A stretch of DNA of 64,000 bases, taken from Sinorhizobium sojae CCBAU 05684. GTDB lineage: Bacteria > Pseudomonadota > Alphaproteobacteria > Rhizobiales > Rhizobiaceae. The position numbers were made by a program, and so were the translations under genes. The first letter of the stretch is position 1, and each line of letters starts with the position of its first letter. The notes under the pieces were generated by a model. The model had not been told where the DNA came from and did not search any database. It saw nothing but the letters and a program-made list of their open reading frames with translations. The DNA lies in the NCBI RefSeq assembly GCF_002288525.1, contig NZ_CP023067.1, positions 620,001-684,000 on the forward strand, read 5' to 3'. Shown here piece after piece: positions 54,885 through 61,636 of this stretch.

Positions 54885-55226
54885 CTACAGACGAGTCCAG
54901 GTCTGAGACTTGCAAAGCACCTTCAGCACGCAGCCCTTCATCTTCAGCGAATTGCCGTCGACCGAGCCCGAGCCGCCATAGGTCTTGTCGTTTTCCGGAT
55001 CCGTAATTTCGCCGCTATAGTTGCCGCCTGCCCCGGCAAGGTTGCCGATGCGCTTTCCCGCATGCTTTCCCGTCTTCAGCGTGACGCAGAAGGAGCCGCC
55101 GCAGGGGGCGATTTCCGCCGTGGCGCCGCTGGCGGTCTTCCAGTTGCCGACGATCGGCTCGGCGGCCAGGACAGAGCCTGCCGCGGCAAGGGCGAGTGCC
55201 GCGCTGACGAGCAAAGTGCGAATCAT
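54885..55226 (-). CDS. DUF2147 domain-containing secreted protein
   Basis: A 113-residue protein with a signal peptide (MIRTLLVSAALALAAAGSVL, cleavage near LAA). A DUF2147 body follows (EPIVGNWKTASGATAEIAPC, GSFCVTLKTGKHAGKRIG, GSVDGNSLKMKGCVLKVLCK). Four cysteines could give two disulfides. The family is periplasmic with unknown function. Normal length. Confidence 0.85.
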   Translation of the reverse strand: MIRTLLVSAALALAAAGSVLAAEPIVGNWKTASGATAEIAPCGGSFCVTLKTGKHAGKRIGNLAGAGGNYSGEITDPENDKTYGGSGSVDGNSLKMKGCVLKVLCKSQTWTRL

Positions 55227-55729
55227 TCAAGTTCCTCCACAAAGACGGGCAGCCTCCACGCCGCCTGATCATCGCGACAATAGCTTACGGGCACGTAAAG
55301 GTAAATATACCCGGGACGCGGGTTCATTGGCGAAGCGGCGCGCGACGTAAGCGGACGGGCTCCTGTTTCGTGGTTAGCGTTTGGTTGAAATCCGAGATTG
55401 AAGATTTCGTAAAATTTTGGGCGAATTGCCTCAGTTCCGGGCGTTGTGATGCTTAACGAAAATCCAAATTTACCAAGTATTTGAACTTTGTTTGCGGCAA
55501 ATTAAGCATGCGTTTTAAGCGCCTGTTGAAGGGGCTCGGTCATATTCGGAGCCATAAGACGAGCGGGGGAATACCCGGCCGAAAAAAGCGGAAGCGACGC
55601 TGCGAAAAGACGGTGCGCCTCCGGGAAGCCCGCCAAGGGCATGCGAAAACAGGGATCAACAAAGACGATAAGCCAGGTGCGCCACACGATGGCGGCGCAC
55701 CAATGGCCAACGAAGACAGGGACAAGACA
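55227..55729. other. Intergenic region, no gene seen
   Basis: 503 bases between the DUF2147 gene and the Sel1-type gene. AT-rich DNA at 55370-55500 (TAGCGTTTGG..., TTCGTAAAATTTTGGG, TTAACGAAAATCCAAATTTACC) is a probable promoter zone. The frame of the downstream gene is open here but the encoded sequence is basic and unstructured. Confidence 0.4.
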
Positions 55730-55996
55730 ATGGCACGCTTTGACATGCAGATCGTTTCGGATGCCGCGATGGGCGGCGACAATCGGGCCGACGCCCTCTG
55801 TGAAATGGGCCTTGCCTATGCAACCGGCCGCGGCAGGCCTGTCGATCTGGTCGCTGCCCATAAGTGGTTGAATATCGCCGCCATCAAGGGTTCGGACCGC
55901 GCCGCGGGCCTTCGCGCCGACCTTGCGGCCACCATGAGCAAGACCGAGCTTGCCGCCGCGCTCCGCGCGGCGCGCGAATGGATGACGATGCACTGA
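55730..55996 (+). CDS. Sel1-repeat-like small protein
   Basis: An 88-residue protein with a Sel1/TPR-like repeat (ADALCEMGLAYATGRGRPVD, LVAAHKWLNIAAIKGSDRAA) and a C-terminal helix (ATMSKTELAAALRAAREWM). It matches short rhizobial proteins beginning MARFDMQIVSDAAMG. The ATG at 55730 is preceded by AGGGA; an ATG at 55703 is also in frame. Probable protein-interaction module; partner unknown. Confidence 0.72.
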   Translation: MARFDMQIVSDAAMGGDNRADALCEMGLAYATGRGRPVDLVAAHKWLNIAAIKGSDRAAGLRADLAATMSKTELAAALRAAREWMTMH

Positions 55997-56021
55997 CGTG
56001 CAACTCAGGTGGCATCACCGT

Positions 56022-57137
56022 TCAGTTTAGGCTCTCGAGGATGGCGGGAAGCGAGGCCGCAAGCAGGTCCATCTCCGCATCCGGCCCGGCGCTGATCCGA
56101 ATGCAGCGATTGAGCGGCGCCACACCCGGCATGCGGATGAAGACGCCGTGGTCGCTCATCAGCCTTTCGACGATCGCTCTGGCATAGCCCGCGTCGCGGC
56201 CGCAATCGACGGCAACGAAATTCGTCGCGGAGGCAAGCGGAGCCAGGCCGTTGTCCCGGGCAATTGCCGCGATCCGGTCGCGTGAGTTCGTGATCCTCCG
56301 AGTGACATCAGTGAGATAGGCCTGATCTGCCAGTGCTGCGATTGCCGCCGCAACGCCCACTCGGTTCATGCCGAAATGGTTGCGGATCTTGTCGAAGGCC
56401 TGGGCGGTGCCGGCTGTCGCCAGCGCGTAGCCGACGCGCGCACCGGCAAGCCCATAGGCCTTGGAGAAGGTGCGGGTGCGAATCACATTGGGTCGATCGA
56501 TCAGGCTTTCGACCGGTGGGACCGACTCCGGCGGGGCCGTTTCGCTATAGGCCTCGTCGAGGATGAGTAGCGTCGTTTCCGGTAAGTCGGCAGCAAAATC
56601 GACGACGCGATCGGCCGACCACCAACTGCCCATCGGGTTGTCGGGATTGGCGAAATAGACGAGCGGCGCGTTCTCCCGCTTCACGGCCGCAAGCAGCCCC
56701 TCCAGGTCTTCCCGGTCGGCCGCATAGGGTACCGTCACCAGCCGGCCGCCATGGCCCGCAACGTGATAGTTGAAGGTCGGGTAACCTCCGAGCGAGGTGA
56801 CGACCGGCGCACCGGGCTCGATGACGAGACGGACGATCTGCCCGAGCAGGCTGTCGATGCCTTCGCCGATGGCGACATTGGCCGCCGGCACACCGAGATG
56901 GGCGGCAAGCGCCTGTTTCAGGTCGTAATTTTCAGGATCCGCATATTTCCACGTTTCACCGGCCGCCGCCTGCATCGCAAGCAGCACCGACGGTGCCGGG
57001 CCGAACCCGCTCTCATTGGCGCCGATTCGGGCGGCGACGCGGCGGCCGCGCTGCCGTTCGATGGCCTCCGGGCCGACGAAGGGAATGGTGGCGGGCAAGG
57101 ACTGGATGAGCGGCGTGAAACGCGAGAAGGCGGACAT
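56022..57137 (-). CDS. HisC-like pyridoxal-phosphate aminotransferase
   Basis: A 371-residue fold-type I aminotransferase with the histidinol-phosphate aminotransferase pattern: ANESGFGPAPSVLLAM, YADPENYDLKQALA, FANPDNPMGSWW, the PLP-lysine in TRTFSKAYGLAGARVGY and RISAGPDAEM. It lies away from his genes, so it may act on another amino acid or 2-oxo acid; rhizobia carry several HisC paralogues. ATG at 57137. Confidence 0.87.
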   Translation of the reverse strand: MSAFSRFTPLIQSLPATIPFVGPEAIERQRGRRVAARIGANESGFGPAPSVLLAMQAAAGETWKYADPENYDLKQALAAHLGVPAANVAIGEGIDSLLGQIVRLVIEPGAPVVTSLGGYPTFNYHVAGHGGRLVTVPYAADREDLEGLLAAVKRENAPLVYFANPDNPMGSWWSADRVVDFAADLPETTLLILDEAYSETAPPESVPPVESLIDRPNVIRTRTFSKAYGLAGARVGYALATAGTAQAFDKIRNHFGMNRVGVAAAIAALADQAYLTDVTRRITNSRDRIAAIARDNGLAPLASATNFVAVDCGRDAGYARAIVERLMSDHGVFIRMPGVAPLNRCIRISAGPDAEMDLLAASLPAILESLN

Positions 57138-57227
57138 ATGGACAACCCCGTTCGAAATGCGCCCGGAACTTATCCCATAAGAACGGGAACCGGAATCGCC
57201 CCTCGAAAGAAAGGTGGCTCCGAAAGC

Positions 57228-57665
57228 TCAGTTGCTTTTGTCCGCGCCGAAGAAGAAGGGGCGCGCCGGGGCCATCGGGCGATAGGTGCCCGTCGCCGTT
57301 CTGACGCTCCGGCTTTCCCCGGTAAAGTAGTCGAGGCGGACGATCTCGTGCAGGAAGGTCTCATCGATCACCTTGATGAACTGCACAGCTATCTTATCGC
57401 CCGCCCGGTGGATCTCGGCACAGCCGATGCGCCGATTCGTTCCGACGACGTGGAGATAATAGTGCAGCGGCAAGCCGATCGTGGTTCCGACGGAAAAGCG
57501 CGCGCCGCCACGCGAGATTTCGATCATCCTGCAGGCGCGTATGGACACTCCGCCAAGCCCCGGCTGTACCGCCATCAGCGTTCCGGCATGGGCGATGGCA
57601 AAGCGCTCGTGGCGCTCGTCATAGAGCGGCGAAGGGACAAGCGAATACATCGTCGACTGCAGCAT
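57228..57665 (-). CDS. PilZ-domain protein
   Basis: A 145-residue protein with a PilZ-like fold: ERFAIAHAGTLMAV, a CRMIEISRGGARFSVG motif corresponding to DxSxxG, and IGCAEIHRAGDKIAVQFI. The Arg-rich c-di-GMP-binding RxxxR motif is poorly conserved, so it may be a non-binding or atypical PilZ. GGAG precedes the ATG at 57665. Next upstream on the same strand is a second PilZ gene of similar design. Confidence 0.74.
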   Translation of the reverse strand: MLQSTMYSLVPSPLYDERHERFAIAHAGTLMAVQPGLGGVSIRACRMIEISRGGARFSVGTTIGLPLHYYLHVVGTNRRIGCAEIHRAGDKIAVQFIKVIDETFLHEIVRLDYFTGESRSVRTATGTYRPMAPARPFFFGADKSN

Positions 57666-57919
57666 GCATCTGCTCCGGCAAATGGAGCGCCGACATGGCA
57701 AGGGCGTCGCGGCTTCTGCCGACGCGCTCCCTGTCTCTCCGATCGGGCTCATGGAGTTGAAAATCCGACAAGTCATTTGCCGGCGCCTTTCGCAAACGTA
57801 CCGCGAAGGCCGACCGTCAGTCTCCGCCAGCAATCTTGCAATCACTTGAAGATATTCAATAGAAATCTAATGAGCGCCGCTTTCCTGCCGACGCCGGCTG
57901 CCCTTCCGCGCAGCGCGAC

Positions 57920-58273
57920 CTACAGGCCGCTTGCATACTGCATGCGGATCAGCTGTCTCAGGAACTCCTGTGCAAGCAGCATGTTGAAGCGAACGCCAAG
58001 TTCGGCTCCGTTTCGGTACACTTCCGCGCAGCCGATTTCCTCGCTGAAGCCGTCGATCTCCAGGAAAAAGTGCTTCGGCAGCAAGATCGCGGCGTTGAAA
58101 TCGAGCATGGCGCCGCCGATGGATATATGGCGCAGAAGCGCCTGATACCTGGTTTTCGCCTTCAACTGGCTGCCGATGACGAGAATGCGGCAGGGCCGTT
58201 CCACGGCATAATGGGGATAGGTTCCGGACGACCGGCCGGATCCGCTTTGCGCGAGATGCATGATCATCGACAT
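57920..58273 (-). CDS. PilZ-domain protein
   Basis: A 117-residue PilZ protein: HYAVERPCRILVIG at the N-terminus, ALLRHISIGGAMLDF as the DxSxxG motif (reads HISIGG), and IGCAEVYRNGAELGVRFNML. It shares the IGCAE(V/I)xRxG segment with the neighbouring PilZ gene, suggesting a local duplication. PilZ proteins generally transmit c-di-GMP signals to envelope or motility targets, but the motifs here are degenerate. Confidence 0.74.
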   Translation of the reverse strand: MSMIMHLAQSGSGRSSGTYPHYAVERPCRILVIGSQLKAKTRYQALLRHISIGGAMLDFNAAILLPKHFFLEIDGFSEEIGCAEVYRNGAELGVRFNMLLAQEFLRQLIRMQYASGL

Positions 58274-58517
58274 CGTGTGCCTCGGGACATACAGCGCCTT
58301 CGCCTCTGCCAGGAGCGGCGATCGGGGAAGTAACGGCGGTTAAGTTCCGCAATCGTCCTTGCTTCAGCCTTGCCGCGGACGAACCGATGGCCTGCGAGGA
58401 CGAAGCGCCTGTTTCGATGGCGCGCCCCTCCCGGGCCGGACGAAAATGGGAGGAATTCCCGGAATTCGACAAAAAAATCTTGCATTGCCGGGCTACTGAC
58501 ACTAGTCAGGCGCTAAC

Positions 58518-58607
58518 GGAGAGGTGGCCGAGTGGTCGAAGGCGCTCCCCTGCTAAGGGAGTATACCGGAAACGGTATCGAGGGTTCGAATCCCTTCTTC
58601 TCCGCCA
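58518..58607 (+). tRNA. tRNA-Ser (anticodon GCU)
   Basis: A 90-base class II tRNA. The acceptor GGAGAGG pairs with CTTCTCC (one G-T pair); D-loop GGCCGAGTGGTCGAAGGC; anticodon arm CTCCC-CTGCTAA-GGGAG with anticodon GCT; long variable arm TATACCGGAAACGGTAT; T-arm AGGGTTCGAATCCCT; and an encoded CCA (58605-58607). It reads AGC/AGU serine codons. Confidence 0.97.
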
Positions 58608-58998
58608 CTTGCCCTCGCGAAAGGCGTCTCCCGATCCGGCTGCGGCCGAATTTTCCATTTTCGAGGGTTATTCGGGAGGGCTGTTCACCTGCCAAGGGCC
58701 CGAAAGCGTTCTCTCCAAGCGGATATTATGCTGGTGCGGCATCGTAGGTGTGCCCTATAACGACGTCGTGGCCCGGGTCACCTTTTATGTGCACTGACGT
58801 TTCCCCTGTCCTTCGCCGCCGTCCTTGGCGTCGCGGCGGTGCTGATGGGGGCTGTCCGCTCTGGTCTTCCTGGCGATGGGCGGGCCGGAGCGCAATCAGC
58901 CATCCAACAGCGCCGAGGACCTGCCGCCGCCGAGTTTCGCCTCGCCGCCGATCACCAGCGGCAGGGCCATCGTCGGCATCGGGTTTCCGGGCATCAAT
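58608..58998. other. tRNA-flanking region with a decayed coding remnant
   Basis: 391 bases after tRNA-Ser. On the plus strand, 58795-58870 reads as a membrane segment (LSFAAVLGVAAVLMGAV) in one frame and continues as ALVFLAMGGPERNQPSN and SAEDLPPPSFASPPI in another. A small membrane-protein gene broken by a frameshift is possible. I cannot name a family. Confidence 0.35.
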
Positions 58999-59655
58999 TT
59001 AGCATCGTCCAGCATGAGTATTCTCCGGTGCTGCATTTTGGATGGTTGCATGATCGGCAGAGACGCGGTCGCCCTCTCGCAGGAGCGCCAAAAGCGGCCG
59101 TGCCGCTCCCTCCATCATCTTGCGCTCAGGGCGCGTACGCGCCAGCACACGCAGTCCGAACATTAGAGCGCTGAAGGAGCGCCCCGCATCCTCGGGCGAG
59201 ATGTTCGGGTCCGCGTCTCCCGCCTTCTGAGCAGCTGCGAAGTTGCGCCGGAAGAAAGCTTCGACCTCGGCGAGGTGATCGGCGACGATCTCCGAGATTT
59301 CCTCGTCATGCGGGCCGAGTTCGACCGCCGTGTTGATCACGAGGCAACCCATACGATCCGGATCATCCAGCGCCGCTTCGATGACGCGCGCGACAAAAGT
59401 TCTGATGCGGTCCGCCGGCGAGGCCAAGTGCTCGATCTCGTCGAGGCAGCGACGGGTTCGCTGCTCGGAGTAACGGTCCAAGGCAGAACGGAAGATTTGG
59501 CGCTTGCCTCCGAACGCGTTGTAAAGGCTCGTCATGCCGATGCCGGTTGCGCCTTCGAGGTCTCGTACTGAGGTCGCCTCATATCCGCGCATCCAGAACA
59601 GTCGAACGACCTGGTCCAGGGCAGCAGACTCATCAAATGTTCTGGGGCGCGCCAA
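58999..59655 (-). CDS. TetR/AcrR-family transcriptional regulator
   Basis: A 218-residue regulator: N-terminal helix-turn-helix (ALDQVVRLFWMRGYEATSVR, LEGATGIGMTSLYNAFGGKR) and a TetR_C domain of the YxaF/AcuR type (GCLVINTAVELGPHDEEISE). It starts at TTG (59653-59655) with GGAGGAG six bases upstream. It is divergent from the cytochrome P460 remnant, so it may once have controlled it. Ligand unknown. Confidence 0.85.
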   Translation of the reverse strand: MARPRTFDESAALDQVVRLFWMRGYEATSVRDLEGATGIGMTSLYNAFGGKRQIFRSALDRYSEQRTRRCLDEIEHLASPADRIRTFVARVIEAALDDPDRMGCLVINTAVELGPHDEEISEIVADHLAEVEAFFRRNFAAAQKAGDADPNISPEDAGRSFSALMFGLRVLARTRPERKMMEGAARPLLALLREGDRVSADHATIQNAAPENTHAGRC

Positions 59656-59825
59656 AGTGCTCCTCCGCCGTTTTGCAGCATGTGCTGTAAAATGCCTTAC
59701 GCGCGCCGAGGTTCCATACCTGGACGCGCGGCCGCTCCGACATTTTGCAGCGACTGCAACAAAACTGCCTTTTGCGCGTTGGGCCTTATGGCCTCAGTCA
59801 CGGCCGAACAAGAGGAGGACCCCAC

Positions 59826-60344
59826 ATGAGGCTGATGATGATCGGGAGTGCGCTGAGCCTCGTGGTAACCGCCGCGATCGCACAGGATTTCGGCGGTCAG
59901 GAAGATCAGGACTACGCCAGCGAGCTCTGGCAGAGCATGCAGGAACGAAACTTGGCAGGGGACGACGCTGTTCAAGCCTTCCCTTATCCGGGGACGGGGA
60001 TCCACACGGCATGATGCTGGAGACGTTCTATACGGACGCGACGGTTGACGGTCACACAGGCATGCTGGTGATCAAGCGCAACTATGGCCCGGAAGGCGTC
60101 ACTGTAGATCAGGTGCTCGGTAGTCCCGGCGACCATCTCGCCGCGGTGACGATCATGTTCCGCCGAGCAGAAGACTATGCGCCCGAGTCCGGCAACTGGT
60201 TCTGGGCCAAATACCTCCCGGACGGCTCCCTCGACCAGACCCCAGAGGGCGCCCATAGCGGGGATGGCTCAGGGCTGCATCAGCTGCCACTCCTCGGCAG
60301 AAGGTGAGGACTATCTGTTCACGACGGACGCGGACCTCAACTGA
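59826..60344 (+). pseudogene. Cytochrome P460-family gene with two frameshifts
   Basis: The first frame starts at an ATG at 59826 (AGGAGGA upstream) and gives a signal peptide (MRLMMIGSALSLVVTAAIAQ) and a start to about 60002 (AFPYPGTG), then a TGA at 60012. A second frame continues (PHGMMLETFYTDATVDGHTG, AVTIMFRRAEDYAPESGNWF, WAKYLPDGSLDQTPEG) to about 60250. The first frame resumes with AGMAQGCISCHSSAEGEDYL to the TGA at 60342. CISCH is the haem-binding CXXCH. The order and motifs are those of periplasmic cytochrome P460. Either a recent pseudogene or sequencing errors. Confidence 0.8.
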
Positions 60345-60444
60345 TTGAGGTCAGGCCTATCATTTCGACTTGGCCAAGCAGCGCGAACTTCTCGGGCAGT
60401 GACCCAGCCCGCAAAGGTCCTGCGATTTGACGAAAAGAGGCCCC

Positions 60445-61191
60445 ATGGACCTGAGCGAAAAACAAGCCACCCTGTGCGAGGAGAACCAAACCGTCTTCTC
60501 CGATCTGCGCGCTGTGTTCTTCAATTGCACGTTGAAGCATCCGGGCCAGGCGTCACACACATCGCTGTTGCTGGGCACATCGGCCGAAATCATGCGCAAG
60601 AGCGGCGTCGAAGTGGAAGAGATCCGCATGACCGCGCACTCCATCGCCTTCGGCGTGCAACCCGACATGCGCGAGCATGGCTGGGACCATGACGACTGGC
60701 CCGATCTGTGGCGCAAGGTGGAGGCGGCGGAAATACTCGTCATCGGCACGCCGATCTGGCTGGGCGAGCAATCCTCAGTCTGCCGGCTGCTGATAGAACG
60801 TCTCTACGCCATGTCCGGGCTTCTGAACGACAAGGGGCAATCCATCTTCTACGGCAAGACCGGCGGCGTAGTGGTCACCGGCAATGAAGACGGGATCAAG
60901 CACGTGGCGATGAACGTGCTCTATTCGCTGTCGCATCTGGGCTACGCGATCCCGCCGCAGGCTGATTGCGGCTGGATCGGCGAGGCAGGGCCCGGCCCGA
61001 GCTATGGCGACGACGGTGCAGGACTCGACAACGAGTTCACGCAGCGCAACACCACGATCATGACCTGGAACTTGATGCACATGGCGCGGATGCTGAAGGA
61101 TGCCGGCGGTCTTCCCAACCATGGCAACGACCGCAAGGCGTGGTCGGCAGGATGCCGTTTCGATTTTGAAAACCCCGAGCACAGGAGCTGA
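60445..61191 (+). CDS. Flavodoxin/NADPH-dependent FMN reductase-like protein
   Basis: A 248-residue protein with a flavodoxin-like fold: FFNCTLKHPGQASHTSLLLG (FMN phosphate loop), AAEILVIGTPIWLGEQSSVC (flavin-loop motif PIWxG), and TGGVVVTGNEDGIKHVAMNV. The ATG at 60445 has AGAGG upstream; an in-frame TTG at 60427 is also possible. Probable NAD(P)H flavin or quinone reductase. It directly follows the cytochrome P460 remnant. Confidence 0.82.
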   Translation: MDLSEKQATLCEENQTVFSDLRAVFFNCTLKHPGQASHTSLLLGTSAEIMRKSGVEVEEIRMTAHSIAFGVQPDMREHGWDHDDWPDLWRKVEAAEILVIGTPIWLGEQSSVCRLLIERLYAMSGLLNDKGQSIFYGKTGGVVVTGNEDGIKHVAMNVLYSLSHLGYAIPPQADCGWIGEAGPGPSYGDDGAGLDNEFTQRNTTIMTWNLMHMARMLKDAGGLPNHGNDRKAWSAGCRFDFENPEHRS

Positions 61192-61291
61192 GGTCGCGAA
61201 TAGGATCGTTGCAATGGGCCTTTAATATGCCGGACGGCCCTCGACTCCAAGATGACGCCACTGGCAAAGAATGTGTGCCATACGCATGGGG

Positions 61292-61633
61292 CTACGCCGA
61301 ACCGGTCGTTTCTACCATGTCGGCGAGAGACTCGGCCTCGTCTGGCATGGGCTGTCGAAACAGCTTGCCGTCGCCGCGGCGCCTGCGCACTCCTCTCGCG
61401 AGAAACTCTTCGGCAATCGGGGTGATGCGCTCACCATGCAGACTCATATCCAGAAGCGCGCTGTCCAGGTCGTTCTGGCGGATCGCTGCAAAAGCCGTTT
61501 CGACAGTGGCTACCGGACCGACGATCTCGCATCCGATCTCGCTGAGCATGTCCTCCATCTCCAGGAGAATGAGCGCCAAGTCTTCGGCGACAAGAATACG
61601 CAGGCCCGGTAGCTTCTCCAAAGACGGCGACAT
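61292..61633 (-). CDS. CheY-like receiver protein with altered C-terminal half
   Basis: A 113-residue protein. The N-terminal half is a normal receiver (RILVAEDLALILLEMEDML, with D62 in DSALLDMSLHG). After EEFLARGV the usual strand with Thr/Ser and the conserved Lys are missing; the sequence goes RRRRGDGKLFRQPMPDEAES and LADMV, as if about 20 residues around the fourth strand were lost and KP became QP. It starts 3 bases after the kinase stop, so the two form an operon. It may be non-functional. Confidence 0.7.
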   Translation of the reverse strand: MSPSLEKLPGLRILVAEDLALILLEMEDMLSEIGCEIVGPVATVETAFAAIRQNDLDSALLDMSLHGERITPIAEEFLARGVRRRRGDGKLFRQPMPDEAESLADMVETTGSA

Positions 61634-61636
61634 GGA

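Noticed and set aside
56751-58145. 464-codon plus-strand frame
   Set aside because: Antisense to the aminotransferase and both PilZ genes.
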